From Sphingomonas faeni (GTDB lineage Bacteria > Pseudomonadota > Alphaproteobacteria > Sphingomonadales > Sphingomonadaceae): a DNA stretch of 64,000 bases. The notes under the pieces were generated by a model. It ran no database searches. It worked only from the letters and a program-made list of their open reading frames with translations, and was not told where the DNA came from. Shown piece after piece: positions 37,613-48,574 of this stretch (its first letter is position 1; each line of letters starts with the position of its first letter). The translations under genes were made by a program, and so were the position numbers. The stretch lies in assembly GCF_024273235.1 (NCBI RefSeq), contig NZ_JANBVH010000022.1, forward strand, positions 17,235 through 81,234, in the 5' to 3' direction.

Positions 37613-37721
37613 TTCGCCCGTGCCGCGATCACGACCATTGCTGAGACATCAAAGTTCGCCAGCTCGAGTTGAGAGGCGCCTCTACCGACTTCGTCATATT
37701 CCCAAATTAGGTGCGTCTCCC

Positions 37722-39293
37722 ATGAGCAAATATTACTTTGTCGGCAGCGGCATTGCCTCGCTGGCGGGCGCCGTTTTTCTCATTCGAGATGGCGGCGTGT
37801 CCGGTCGAGACATCGTCATTTTCGAAGAAAGCCTCCAGTTCGGCGGTGCCTTCGACGCACATGGCGACGCCGAGCACGGCTACTTCATGAGCGGCAGCCG
37901 CATGTTCGAAGCGATGTACCAATGTACCTTCGACCTGCTGGCCTCGATCCCGTCGGCCACTAATCCCAACATTTCCGTCAAGGAAGAGACCGACCAGGCC
38001 AATGCCAAATGGCCGTGGCACAACAAGGTTCGGCTGGTCGACCGTGACGGGCATGTGCCGGACTTCCATACGATGGGTTTCAGCGAACGAGACCGGATTC
38101 AACTCGTGGCGATCATGGCCGAACCGGAAGCACTGCTCGACGGCAAACGCATTACCGACTGCTTCGGCGACCATTTCTTCGAGACCAATTTCTGGTTCGA
38201 ATGGTGCACGCTGTTCGCGTTCGAGCGCTGGCACAGCGCGATCGAGTTCCGGCGCTATTTGCGTCGCTTCGTCCACCATTTCTCGACGATCGACACGCAG
38301 GAAGGCATCTACCGAAGCCTCTACAATCAATATGACAGCTTCGCCGTACCGCTTACGAGTTGGCTGAAGGACCATGAGGTCCGCTTCCACTTCGGCGTGC
38401 GGGTCGAAGACCTCGGTTTCGCGTCAGGAAGTGAAGCGATCACGGTGACTGGGCTGGACACCAGCAGGGATGGCGTTGCCGAGCACATTCTGGTGGAAAC
38501 CGGTGATCTCGTCCTCGTGACCAATGGCTCGATGACCGCCGACAAGAGGTTCGGCTCGATGACCGAGGGTCCGGGCGTCGAGCGATACGGCTCATCGGGT
38601 GCTTGGCGTCTTTGGGAAAAATTGGCTCAGGGTCGGCCGCAGTTCGGCAACCCCGCGGCATTCAACAGCGTGATCGCGGAATCGTCATGGATTTCCTACA
38701 CGGTCACGGTCCAAGAGCCGCTCTTCCTCGAACTGATGGAAGAATTCAGCGGACAGCCGGCTGGCATGGGAGGCCTGATAACGTTCAAGGACTCGAATTG
38801 GCTGATTACGATTTCGATCTACCATCAGCCCTTCTTCCCTGAGCAACCGGAGGGTGTCGCGGTATGGTGGGGCTATGGCCTGTTCCATGATCGACCGGGC
38901 AACTTCGTCAAAAAGCCGATGGCCGACTGCTCCGGTGCGGAAATTCTCGAGGAAGTTCTCGGCCATCTTCACTTTGCGCGAGCCGATCAGGACGCCATCA
39001 TGGCTGCTTCGAACTGTATCCCGTGCACCATGCCCTACATCACGAGCCAGTTCATGGTTCGGACGGGTAAAGACCGGCCGCTGGTCGTGCCCGACGGGTC
39101 TACCAATCTCGCCTTTCTCGGTCAGTACACCGAGCAGCCCGACGACGTGGTGTTCACGGTCGAATATTCGGTGCGTAGCGCGATGACCGCGGTCTACACC
39201 TTGCTCAAGCTGAACAAGAAGCCGCCGCCGGTCTACAAAGGGCTGCATAGCCCGCAGGTGATCATCGACGCGATCCGGACAATGCACCGCTAA
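37722..39293 (+). CDS. ohyA: Oleate hydratase (FAD-dependent, MCRA family)
   Basis: 523 residues from ATG 37722. The start MSKYYFVGSGIASLAGAVFL is the FAD motif; further family segments are GGAFDAHGDAEHGYFMSGSR, ETNFWFEWCTLFAFERWHSA, and YITSQFMVRTGKDRPLVVPD. MCRA proteins add water to the cis-9 double bond of unsaturated fatty acids, giving 10-hydroxy acids. It is somewhat shorter than most family members (about 570-590). Induction with the other low-oxygen genes would suggest a role in membrane lipid or fatty acid detoxification under stress. Confidence 0.92.
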   Translation: MSKYYFVGSGIASLAGAVFLIRDGGVSGRDIVIFEESLQFGGAFDAHGDAEHGYFMSGSRMFEAMYQCTFDLLASIPSATNPNISVKEETDQANAKWPWHNKVRLVDRDGHVPDFHTMGFSERDRIQLVAIMAEPEALLDGKRITDCFGDHFFETNFWFEWCTLFAFERWHSAIEFRRYLRRFVHHFSTIDTQEGIYRSLYNQYDSFAVPLTSWLKDHEVRFHFGVRVEDLGFASGSEAITVTGLDTSRDGVAEHILVETGDLVLVTNGSMTADKRFGSMTEGPGVERYGSSGAWRLWEKLAQGRPQFGNPAAFNSVIAESSWISYTVTVQEPLFLELMEEFSGQPAGMGGLITFKDSNWLITISIYHQPFFPEQPEGVAVWWGYGLFHDRPGNFVKKPMADCSGAEILEEVLGHLHFARADQDAIMAASNCIPCTMPYITSQFMVRTGKDRPLVVPDGSTNLAFLGQYTEQPDDVVFTVEYSVRSAMTAVYTLLKLNKKPPPVYKGLHSPQVIIDAIRTMHR

Positions 39294-39575
39294 GCGCTCG
39301 CCAGGGGCGCCGTTCTCGCTCAAACAGCCGGCGACAGCCAAAGCAACGGCTCGACCAAGCTTCCCGGCTCCGCATCAAGCGAGCGAGCCTGGCGGCCGGC
39401 CCACCTCGATCTCGAACAAACATAGGCACGGAGACGACGCCATGGTACGGGCATGCATCACCAGAACGTTCCTGCAGGCGCCCCGTGACCGAGGGATGAT
39501 CGCGCCCCCGCCTGCAAGAGTGAGCCCGGCGGTGTTCTTTAGTATGCTTCAAATTCGTTCGATCGGCTGACCGGG

Positions 39576-40658
39576 GTGCCCACGACCCTTCCAGTCCGGA
39601 ACCTCGACGAGGCCAATCGTCTCGCTCAAGCGATCGTGAATACGATTCCCGAGCCGTTTCTCGTCCTCGACGCTGACCTCCGCGTGCTCGAGGCCAGCCG
39701 CTCCTTTTATGAAATCTTCAAGGTCGCGCCCGCTCAGACCCAAGGTTGCCTGCTCTATGCGCTCGGAGACGGGCAATGGGACAGTCCTCGCCTACGCGAA
39801 CTGCTCGAGACGATCCTTCCCGAGCGCGTCGCGATGGACGCTTTCGAGGTCGATCATGATTTTCCGGGGCTCGGTCACCGCGTGATGCTGCTCAACGCCC
39901 GCAAGGTCTTGTACGACGAGAGCGATACGATGACGATCCTGCTCGCGTTCCGCGATGTGACAGAGCGTCGCGCGATCGAAGCCGAAAAGGAGGCTTTGCT
40001 CAAGCGATCGGAGGATCTGAGACGCCAGAACGAGGTGCTGCTGCAGGAGATGAAGCACCGCGTCGCCAACAGCCTGCAAATCATCGCTAGCATCCTGCTG
40101 CTCAAGGCGCGGGCTGTGGCCTCCGACGAGACCCGTTTCCATTTGCGCGACGCGCACCAACGCGTGATGTCGGTCGCCGCGGTGCAGCAGCATCTCGATA
40201 TGACCGACGGCATCGATCAGATTGAGGTCGCCACCTATCTCACCAAGCTCTGCGCCGGCCTCGGCTCGTCGATGGTAAGCGACTCCCAACCCGTCGTGAT
40301 TACAGTTACCTCCGACAAGGGCATGATTCCGTCGGCAAAAGCCGTCAGCCTCGGGCTCATCGCCACCGAGCTCGTCATCAATGCCCTGAAATACGCTTTC
40401 CCCGTGCATCGCGACAAAGCGTCGATCCAGGTCGGCTATACGATCGATGACGGCCGTTGGGCGCTGATCGTGTCGGACAACGGCGTTGGCAAAGCCATCG
40501 ACAAGGCGGTAAAGATCGAAGGGGGCCTCGGCACGACGATTGTGGCAGCCCTGGCCACGCAGCTGGACGCCAAGGTCTCCACGGTATCCGATTCGACGGG
40601 CTATTCGGTCACTGTCGGTCAGGCGATCGAGCCTGTCGTCCTGCGACCGGCGGCGTAG
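39576..40658 (+). CDS. PAS sensor histidine kinase, HisKA_2 type
   Basis: 360 residues from GTG 39576. The PAS domain is about 15-135 (IVNTIPEPFLVLDADLRVLE; LLAFRDVTERRAIEAEKEAL); a short coiled segment leads to the phospho-acceptor region LLQEMKHRVANSLQIIASIL, the HisKA_2 pattern; the ATPase domain has LGLIATELVINALKYAFP, WALIVSDNGVG and a shortened tail. There are no membrane segments, so it is a cytosolic sensor. A receiver-only gene follows at 40791 on the same strand. No FixJ-like box precedes it. Confidence 0.88.
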   Translation: MPTTLPVRNLDEANRLAQAIVNTIPEPFLVLDADLRVLEASRSFYEIFKVAPAQTQGCLLYALGDGQWDSPRLRELLETILPERVAMDAFEVDHDFPGLGHRVMLLNARKVLYDESDTMTILLAFRDVTERRAIEAEKEALLKRSEDLRRQNEVLLQEMKHRVANSLQIIASILLLKARAVASDETRFHLRDAHQRVMSVAAVQQHLDMTDGIDQIEVATYLTKLCAGLGSSMVSDSQPVVITVTSDKGMIPSAKAVSLGLIATELVINALKYAFPVHRDKASIQVGYTIDDGRWALIVSDNGVGKAIDKAVKIEGGLGTTIVAALATQLDAKVSTVSDSTGYSVTVGQAIEPVVLRPAA

Positions 40659-40790
40659 AAGCTAAGCCGCAGAAACCCAACCGATAATTGTCATCATCCC
40701 GGCTCATCCGCCACCTTGGCGCGTTGGGTAATTGTAGCAGCACGGGCGCATCGCGCTCCATCGCGCCCCCGACCAAGGTATCGATTCATC

Positions 40791-41186
40791 GTGACCAATG
40801 GCGTACTGATTCTCGTAGTCGAAGACGAAGCCCTCATCGAAGAGCTCGTCGTCTCGGGCCTAGAAGATGCCGGGTATACGGTGGTGGCTGCACAATCCGC
40901 CGAGGACGCGATCGCACTGTTGGGGCAGACGGAAACGGTCTTCCGCGCGGTCGTTACCGATGTGAACCTTGTTCCGCACAAGCTTACCGGATGGGACGTC
41001 GCCCGCCGCGCGCGCGAGCTGACCGCGGACATCCCGATCGTTTATATGTCGGGAGCGAGCGGCCAGGACTGGACGGCGAACGGCGTGCCCAACAGCATGA
41101 TGATCGCCAAGCCGTTCGTAAACGGTCAGATCGTCACGGCCGTGTCGCACCTGCTCAACGCGAGCGGCCCGATCCACACCGAGTAA
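40791..41186 (+). CDS. Stand-alone response-regulator receiver
   Basis: 131 residues from GTG 40791, beginning MTNGVLILVVEDEALIEELV (GTG read as Met). Acidic pocket VVEDEA, phospho-Asp in AVVTDVNLVPHKLTGWDVAR, Ser/Thr in IVYMSGASG and Lys in MMIAKPF. There is no DNA-binding domain. Its partner is most likely the HisKA_2 kinase 130 bases upstream; such pairs often feed general stress partner-switching systems in alphaproteobacteria, but no PhyR or NepR is seen here. Confidence 0.85.
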   Translation: MTNGVLILVVEDEALIEELVVSGLEDAGYTVVAAQSAEDAIALLGQTETVFRAVVTDVNLVPHKLTGWDVARRARELTADIPIVYMSGASGQDWTANGVPNSMMIAKPFVNGQIVTAVSHLLNASGPIHTE

Positions 41187-41240
41187 CGCGGAACCGGAGA
41201 GGACCAGAGCATAGCGCCCGTTCCCCCTCTGGCAGGTTAA

Positions 41241-41966
41241 TTACGCGCCCACCGCCAGTTCGGTAGCATGGCGCGGATATGGGGCGATGGTTGCGGTGTC
41301 GTCGTGCGTTCCCGCCAGCGTGCTGGCAAAGCCGTGGTTCACGTCGCGGTGGTGTGCTTCGTCGGCTCGGACGACGAGTACCACGTCGCGCAACGTCGCG
41401 TCGTCCGGCATCTGCCAATAGTGGCGCGCGATCGCGGGTGCGGCGACGTTTGGTGACCGACCTTCGTCGATTTCCTGGAGATACAGCGTGTAGCTGATGA
41501 CTGCCTCTTCTTCGAAATAGCCGACAACACGGTGTGCAGTGCGTGAGGAGAGGAGATACAGGACCGAGAAGCCCACCAGAAAAACGCCTTGTACGCCGAG
41601 GATCACCATGCGCTCGAACCAAGTGGGTTTGGCGATCTCGATGAACGTCATGAGATGCATCCGCTCATTTTCGGCCTCTTCCATCAGCGTGCGGATCCAG
41701 CCTTCGTCGTCGCGCATCCAGCGCAGACAGTTCAGATGGGTGAACATGGCGCCTACCATCCCCGGGACAGCAGCGACTGTTTCGAGGACGATCGCGCGGT
41801 GCCCGTAACGCTTGGCGAAGAACGTATCCGCGCTGAACCGCAGGAGCTTGGTGAACCCAAGCGCGAAATGATCGGAGAAGGTCTTGGCGACATGATGGAT
41901 GACGGGTTCGGCGGCGCGCTCCTCGACCAGAGCACGTGCGTCCGGGCTGAGGATGGTATTGACCAT
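41241..41966 (-). CDS. aox: Alternative oxidase (di-iron quinol oxidase)
   Basis: 241 residues. All six di-iron ligands of the family can be placed: Glu 62 ([11 protein letters not shown]), Glu 101 and His 104 (AENERMHLM), Glu 153 ([10 protein letters not shown]), Glu 203 and His 206 ([12 protein letters not shown]). Two hydrophobic surfaces ([31 protein letters not shown]) anchor it to one membrane leaflet. It oxidises ubiquinol with oxygen without pumping protons and is cyanide-resistant. The gene is single, with no box in front; it is a rare respiratory enzyme among bacteria, known from some sphingomonads. Confidence 0.93.
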   Translation of the reverse strand: MVNTILSPDARALVEERAAEPVIHHVAKTFSDHFALGFTKLLRFSADTFFAKRYGHRAIVLETVAAVPGMVGAMFTHLNCLRWMRDDEGWIRTLMEEAENERMHLMTFIEIAKPTWFERMVILGVQGVFLVGFSVLYLLSSRTAHRVVGYFEEEAVISYTLYLQEIDEGRSPNVAAPAIARHYWQMPDDATLRDVVLVVRADEAHHRDVNHGFASTLAGTHDDTATIAPYPRHATELAVGA

Positions 41967-42219
41967 GGCCGTTGTCCTAAAATGGTGGCGCCTGCCGGGT
42001 TAGCGGCGCGATCAGCGTGAGCGAGCAGGAGCTGATCGTTCGTCGATCGTATAGGCGGAAACCGCGCCAGCGCGCAGGCTCGGCTAACACGTAGAACTTC
42101 TCGCTTCGGACTACCGCCCGGTCGCCCAGTCCGTTTCAGGGCAACTTAGGCCTAGGCCTCGCGGGGCCGCTCCTGCCGCGCAAGGCACGCGCCGGTCGGC
42201 GCGTCGCGTGCTCCCAAAG

Positions 42220-43881
<1,662 letters not shown>

Positions 43882-44529
43882 TCAGGCGACGATCAGATCG
43901 TTCTCGACGCTCGTCGCCCCGGGGGCGCCCCAGGCGGTCGATCCCGCGGTCCAGCGCTCGCTCGACGAGTGGACCGTCCCGGTCAGCTTGACCTTACCGC
44001 CAGTCGCGGTGACCTTGACCTTGTCCGGATCGAACCACGAACGATGTAGCGCGGTATTGATATCCGCGCTGATGTTGACCGCATCGGGCTTCTGCTTGAT
44101 CGTCGTCAGGTCGGAAATTCCGACTACGCCGTAAAGGCCGCGCACCGCACGCTCCGCAGCTTCCTTCTGGAAATGCCACTCGACCTCGCCCGAGAGCGTG
44201 ACCCATCCCTTTTCGACCCGCACCTTGATGGCGTTGGCGGGCACCGATACGTCCCAGATGAGGTGATCGATCGCCACGCGGGCGATCTCCTCGTCGCTAC
44301 GCTCGGCGGAGAAGTGGATGCGCACCTCCATCTCCTGCACGACGCCCTTCACGCCCTTCACGCGCGTTGCTGCGACGGCCGCGGCATGCTTTTCGAGATA
44401 GTTCGCGACGTGTCCGGTCAGCGTCACGATGCCGGCGTCGGCGATCACACCGATATGGGCCGCGTTGATGCTCGGCTCCCACGCGAATTCGGCGAGAACG
44501 GCTTCCTGCAGTTGACGATCCTGAGACAT
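43882..44529 (-). CDS. Three-BON-domain protein
   Basis: 215 residues, no signal peptide. Three BON repeats are visible, each with the pattern hydrophobic-Val-x-Leu-x-Gly: GIVTLTGHVANYLEKHAA, GWVTLSGEVEWHFQKEAA and GKVKLTGTVHSSSERWTA. BON domains bind membranes or peptidoglycan-proximal ligands and occur in osmotic and general stress proteins (OsmY-like), though OsmY is periplasmic and this protein lacks an export signal. Box 15 lies 140 bases upstream. Confidence 0.9.
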   Translation of the reverse strand: MSQDRQLQEAVLAEFAWEPSINAAHIGVIADAGIVTLTGHVANYLEKHAAAVAATRVKGVKGVVQEMEVRIHFSAERSDEEIARVAIDHLIWDVSVPANAIKVRVEKGWVTLSGEVEWHFQKEAAERAVRGLYGVVGISDLTTIKQKPDAVNISADINTALHRSWFDPDKVKVTATGGKVKLTGTVHSSSERWTAGSTAWGAPGATSVENDLIVA

Positions 44530-44666
44530 AAATTCTCCTGTAATATCGGATGAGCCAACGCGGACGATCGCGCTGACCAGTTGCTCCGGATCGATCTTGG
44601 CTGGGCGCGTTTTTCAGCCGGGGTGAACCGGAAGCTCGAATGTAGAATGACGCTCACACACCGATA

Positions 44667-44683
44667 GCTTCGGGAAGTACTTA
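44667..44683 (-). promoter_or_regulatory. FixJ-like box 15, upstream of BON-domain gene
   Basis: Core 44670-44680, on the minus strand GTACTTCCCGA, preceded by TAA and followed by AGC. Confidence 0.65.
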
Positions 44684-44813
44684 AAGACTTAGGAGCGCCG
44701 CCTTTGAGACCCTTATGAGGCGTCGGTACTGGTAGGCGGGGGCGACGGGCGGGGGGGAACGATCACCGTCCGCTGCGCCTCCCGAGCGTTCAGCTAGCCT
44801 GCGATCGCTGGGC

Positions 44814-45365
44814 TCAAGCCCAGGACGGTATTACTTGATCCGGCCCCGCGGCGGACGTGAGGTTGCGTGTCACGATCACCGTCGATGGATCGCCTGGGTC
44901 GGATACAACGCTGAACCCCATGTCGCGTTCGACGGCGATCGCCGTATGGTTGTCTCGGCTTTCGATCGACTGCAGCGTCTTGATGCCCTTGGCTTCGGCG
45001 TAGCGCGCGATATGGTCGAGCAAGGTCCACCCGAGACCCTTGTTCTTGAAATCCTTATGGATTGCGATCGCGACTTCCCCGCGGGCCATCGCCGCGTCGC
45101 ACGCCAGCATGGCGGTCGCGATCATCGTCGAGCCGTCCTCGGTAAAGGCCAGGAAGTCCTCGGTTTGACGATGGTCCACCTGAGTGAGCGCAGCAATCTG
45201 GCTGTCGCCTACGACGGTCAGTCCGGCCAGGAACCGGAACCGGAGATCTTCCCGTGTCACATGGGTGAAGAACTCGGCGACCGTGCCTGCGTCTGCCGGG
45301 CGCGCCGGGCGGACGTGCAGTCGGAAACCGGTTCGTGTCGTGAGGTGTCGGTTCCAATCATCCAT
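44814..45365 (-). CDS. GNAT-family N-acetyltransferase
   Basis: 183 residues from ATG 45365, preceded by AGGGAA. The acetyl-CoA-binding motif is in AIHKDFKNKGLGWTLLDHIA, with the typical strands VRPARPADAGTVAEFFTHVT at the start and DNHTAIAVERDMGFSVVSDP later. It is most like the acetyltransferase domain of protein acetyltransferases of the Pat/YfiQ type that regulate acyl-CoA synthetases, which would suit a cluster centred on acetyl phosphate and acetate. The frame stays open upstream to 45839 but without homology-like sequence. Confidence 0.85.
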   Translation of the reverse strand: MDDWNRHLTTRTGFRLHVRPARPADAGTVAEFFTHVTREDLRFRFLAGLTVVGDSQIAALTQVDHRQTEDFLAFTEDGSTMIATAMLACDAAMARGEVAIAIHKDFKNKGLGWTLLDHIARYAEAKGIKTLQSIESRDNHTAIAVERDMGFSVVSDPGDPSTVIVTRNLTSAAGPDQVIPSWA

Positions 45366-45482
45366 CTGCCTATTCCCTGATTTTACGCGGCCTGACATGG
45401 GCGCCAGCCTTGCGAATGCCGGGCTGTCGCCGCGGCGATGCGTCTCACGTCTTGGTCTAATCACCACCGTGCCTGGTGTAGT

Positions 45483-45499
45483 TGCGTAGTTTCCGATGG
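45483..45499 (+). promoter_or_regulatory. FixJ-like box 16, no obvious target
   Basis: Core 45486-45496 GTAGTTTCCGA, preceded by TGC and followed by TGG. It is 413 bases from the porin start and faces away from the leftward acetyltransferase gene. Confidence 0.6.
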
Positions 45500-45661
45500 G
45501 TACCGAACCGCGGTTGGTGCGCCTCACGATCCGAGGCAGCCAGGCGGCCAGCGCGGCACGCACGCGTGGCGACCATCGCTCGCTGGAGAGGAGTCCGCGA
45601 CGAAGGAATTTCGTTCGCCGGTGTTCATGACCGGCCCAGCTTCGCGAAGGCGCTGTCGGTC

Positions 45662-45678
45662 TGCGTACTTTCCGAGCC
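45662..45678 (+). promoter_or_regulatory. FixJ-like box 17, upstream of porin gene
   Basis: Core 45665-45675 GTACTTTCCGA, the only copy combining both variant positions; preceded by TGC, followed by GCC; 234 bases from ATG 45910. Confidence 0.6.
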
Positions 45679-45909
45679 TGTGCGAACCGCATCGTTCCCT
45701 GTCTAGATCGTCGGGCCAACGACCTAACCCGTAACAGGAACGCCGAACATGCAGTTCGACCATCCGGGCCTGCCCGCGCTCTACCTCTCATAAATAGGCT
45801 GATTCCTCGGGCGAGATCTTTCGCGGCCAACATCAGCAATCCGTGCGGCTCCTCGTGACGGGCCGTGAACGTCCTCGGTCGTCACTCGAATGCCATGAAG
45901 GACGACCCT

Positions 45910-47400
45910 ATGTTCGCGACACGAAATCGTTGGACGGTGCTCGCCGCATTCGCCGCGGGTCTTTTCCCGATGCTCGGCGAGTCGAGCGCGTTAGCGCAGG
46001 CCGTCGCTTCAGATCCCGTTTCGGCGGCTAGCGCAGTGAGCATCCCGACACCGGCGGCACCACAAGCCGAAATCCTACCAGGCGGTCGTCCTGGCCCATC
46101 CGGGGTGCCCCAGCTGTTTCGTTGGACCGAGGATTGGTCTGCCCCGCCCGCGCCGGGTACGCCTTTGGTCGACAGGATCCGACATATCCCGCTCGGTTCG
46201 AGCGATACCTACCTCTCGCTCGGCGGAGAGGTACGCGCCTATTATACCGATTGGCAGCACTCCGCGCTCGGCCTGCGCGCGGCTGATGATAACGACCCGC
46301 TGCAGCTCAGACTTCGCTTGCTTGCCGATCTTCATATCGGTCCGCATGTGCGGGCGTTCGTGGAAGTTGGCGACAATCGGGAATTCGGCGCGCAGTTCGC
46401 GACACTTCCCAATCGCGGCAGGCTCAATCTCCAGCAGGCGTTCGTCGACCTAACGCTGCCGCTCGGGAATTCGGGATCGATCACGCTGCGGCCCGGTCGC
46501 TTCGAGATGCCGCTCGGCAACAACAAGCTTGTGAGCGTGCGCGACGCCATGAACGAACGCTTCACCTATCAGGGGCTGCGCGCCACCTACATCCTTCCCG
46601 GCAGTCTAAGCGTCGATGTGTTCGCAGTGCGGCCGGTCAGTCTCAAGCCCGGAACGTTCAACGATGGCCCGAGCCATGTGAGTTCGTTTCGCGGCGTCTA
46701 TGTCAGTGCCGCCAAGGGGCCGTTCGGGCTGGGCACCGACGCCTATTGGTATAGGCTTGACCGGGAGGTAGCGGTGCTTGGTCCGCGCAGCGGTGAAGAT
46801 CGCCGCAACACCTGGGGCATGCGCGCGTGGAAACGCACCTCGAGATGGGATCTCGATCTCGAGGCCGCGTATCAGAGCGGCACGTTCGCGACCAAGGACA
46901 TCGCCGCCTGGGCCGTCATGTTCGAAAGCGGCGTGACCCTTTCCAAGACGGCGATGACTCCGAGGCTTGGACTGCGCGCAAATGTGTTCAGCGGAAATCA
47001 CGATCCCAGCGGGAAGACCAGCGGAACATTCGTCCCGGCGTTTCCTCGGTTCGGCCTGATCAGCGAGGCAGCCTTCTTCAACCTGTCCAACCTCATGGAC
47101 ATCTATCCGTCTCTAACGCTCAGTCCTCATCGCGACATCACCGTAACAGTGGGGCCCGACTTCTTGTGGCGAAACAGCCGCGCAGACGGCATCTATATCG
47201 GCGCGACCGGCGCTGCGTTCGCGGCATATGGCTCGAGCCGGTTCACCGGCACCGACCTTAATCTTCAGGCGAACTGGCAAGCCACCAAGCACTTGCAATT
47301 TACGCTATATGAAACCTCTTTTTCCGCCAGCGGCTCGTTAATGAGCTACGGCGGCAAGAACGGCAATTATCTCGGCATCCAGTCAGACTTCAAGTTTTAG
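45910..47400 (+). CDS. Outer-membrane porin, alginate-export family
   Basis: 496 residues. ATG 45910 has AAGGA seven bases upstream. The signal peptide is MFATRNRWTVLAAFAAGLFP to about ALAQA. The mature protein alternates amphipathic strands (DTYLSLGGEVRAYYTDWQHS; GSITLRPGRFEMPLGNNKLV; FFNLSNLMDIYPSLTLSP) and ends in Phe, as outer-membrane barrels do. It is most like AlgE-type alginate_exp proteins that form anion-selective channels; no alginate genes are nearby, so a general anion or acid channel is likelier. Confidence 0.85.
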   Translation: MFATRNRWTVLAAFAAGLFPMLGESSALAQAVASDPVSAASAVSIPTPAAPQAEILPGGRPGPSGVPQLFRWTEDWSAPPAPGTPLVDRIRHIPLGSSDTYLSLGGEVRAYYTDWQHSALGLRAADDNDPLQLRLRLLADLHIGPHVRAFVEVGDNREFGAQFATLPNRGRLNLQQAFVDLTLPLGNSGSITLRPGRFEMPLGNNKLVSVRDAMNERFTYQGLRATYILPGSLSVDVFAVRPVSLKPGTFNDGPSHVSSFRGVYVSAAKGPFGLGTDAYWYRLDREVAVLGPRSGEDRRNTWGMRAWKRTSRWDLDLEAAYQSGTFATKDIAAWAVMFESGVTLSKTAMTPRLGLRANVFSGNHDPSGKTSGTFVPAFPRFGLISEAAFFNLSNLMDIYPSLTLSPHRDITVTVGPDFLWRNSRADGIYIGATGAAFAAYGSSRFTGTDLNLQANWQATKHLQFTLYETSFSASGSLMSYGGKNGNYLGIQSDFKF

Positions 47401-47676
47401 CGCGCTGTTATGACAGCCTTGAACCGCATCCAGGTGCCACGTGATTAGCTGAATCAATATAACTGAGGCTCGTCATCGGAGACAGTTGCGCGAAGATTGC
47501 CTCCACGCGTCATTCCAATCGTCGTGATGATTAGGCACGCGGCATACGAGCTCACGACCCTTTGCCTCAAGATGATCTCGCGCCTCGTCTCGCCCGAGCT
47601 GTTCGCAATGGGCAACCGCACGGAAGCACGGGACTGCCGTGAACGTCGCGATAGGGTAAGCATGGCGTATAAAACG

Positions 47677-48063
47677 CTAGCGGATATGCTCTACCTTGAG
47701 GCCCTTGACCTTCACCTTCTTCCATTCGCGATCAGCCGTAAGGGCAGGAACATTGAGCTGCATGGCTAGGGCCAAGCAAGAACGATCACCAAGCCCGCGT
47801 CCAAACTCCCGTGTCTGCCCGTGAAGGCCTGCGGCCGCATAGGCCGCTTCGGCATCGTGCGCCCGAACATCAAGGCGAAGCTCGCCAAGGAGTTCGCGGA
47901 CGGTAGGCTCGTTAAGTCCACTCAGGAGCATTTCTTTGATCACTTCCTGAAGGTTCACGGCGGAAATCGCAGCTCGCCCAATATGTGGTACGACCTTGTC
48001 GGCACCCGGTTCATCCCGGATGAGCGCCAAAACCGCGGACGCATCCAAAACAACCGACGTCAT
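47677..48063 (-). CDS. vapC: VapC-family PIN-domain toxin (pair 1)
   Basis: 128 residues starting MTSVVLDASAVLALIRDEPG. The acidic active-site residues of PIN ribonucleases can be placed: Asp 7, Glu in AVNLQEVIKEM, Asp in LGDRSCLALA and Asp in ALTADREWKK. It likely cuts an RNA such as initiator tRNA when its antitoxin is lost. The ATG overlaps the antitoxin stop by four bases. It closely resembles the toxin at 61643-62029. Confidence 0.88.
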   Translation of the reverse strand: MTSVVLDASAVLALIRDEPGADKVVPHIGRAAISAVNLQEVIKEMLLSGLNEPTVRELLGELRLDVRAHDAEAAYAAAGLHGQTREFGRGLGDRSCLALAMQLNVPALTADREWKKVKVKGLKVEHIR

Positions 48064-48353
48064 TTCGGATCGTGCTGCTGATTGGTTGCCAGTGGCTCAC
48101 CGGCGTCTGCGACTGCCTCCGCCTTCCGATCGCTCAAAAAGTCGTCTGTCGTGCGAGCGTGCTTGGCATGCTCCCGATACAGGGCTTGAGCGCGTGAGAC
48201 GCCATGGCCGATCGGAGACAGCCGAACCTGATCGTCCTCAATCGTCAGTATGACCTTCGCCTCGCCATGTAGCCCCATGGCTTTACGAACTGAGGCCGGT
48301 AAGATCATGCGGCCGTTGCCGGCTACCCTCACATCTATGGACTGTGTAGCCAC
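48060..48353 (-). CDS. vapB: AbrB/VapB-type antitoxin (pair 1)
   Basis: 97 residues. The N-terminal swapped-hairpin DNA-binding segment reads VRVAGNGRMILPASVRKAMG, followed by AKVILTIEDDQVRLSPI; the C-terminal helix region (AQALYREHAKHARTTDDFLS) would cover the toxin. The stop overlaps the toxin ATG. It is the paralogue of the antitoxin at 61401. Confidence 0.85.
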   Translation of the reverse strand: MATQSIDVRVAGNGRMILPASVRKAMGLHGEAKVILTIEDDQVRLSPIGHGVSRAQALYREHAKHARTTDDFLSDRKAEAVADAGEPLATNQQHDPK

Positions 48354-48574
48354 GGGCCGTTCTCCAAGTTATGCCAGGAATGAGCTAGTGCCATACTGAT
48401 CGGAATGTCACAAGCCCGCCACGTGCCGTTACTATGAAGATGCATACCGGCAATCGTCAATATGGGTATACCCTGAGTGGGCATGTGCTTTGGTACACAA
48501 AACCCGTTCAAACAGGGTCGGTAGCAGAGAAATCGGACACCTCATTATGAGGGTCTAGAGGCTGCCTGAACACA

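Larger units (their letters stand above)
45366..45909. other. Gene-poor region with two rightward FixJ-like boxes
   Basis: No convincing gene in 544 bases. It contains boxes 16 and 17, both pointing right. Short open frames here are Arg-rich or poorly started. One explanation is a decayed gene between the two boxes; another is a promoter with tandem sites for the porin at 45910. Confidence 0.45.

Noticed and set aside
45366..45839. Extension of the acetyltransferase frame to 45839
   Set aside because: Arg-rich lead across the two boxes; the ATG at 45365 has a ribosome site and begins the domain.
47497..47769. Rightward 90-residue frame after the porin
   Set aside because: Mostly antisense to vapC with no motif or ribosome site.
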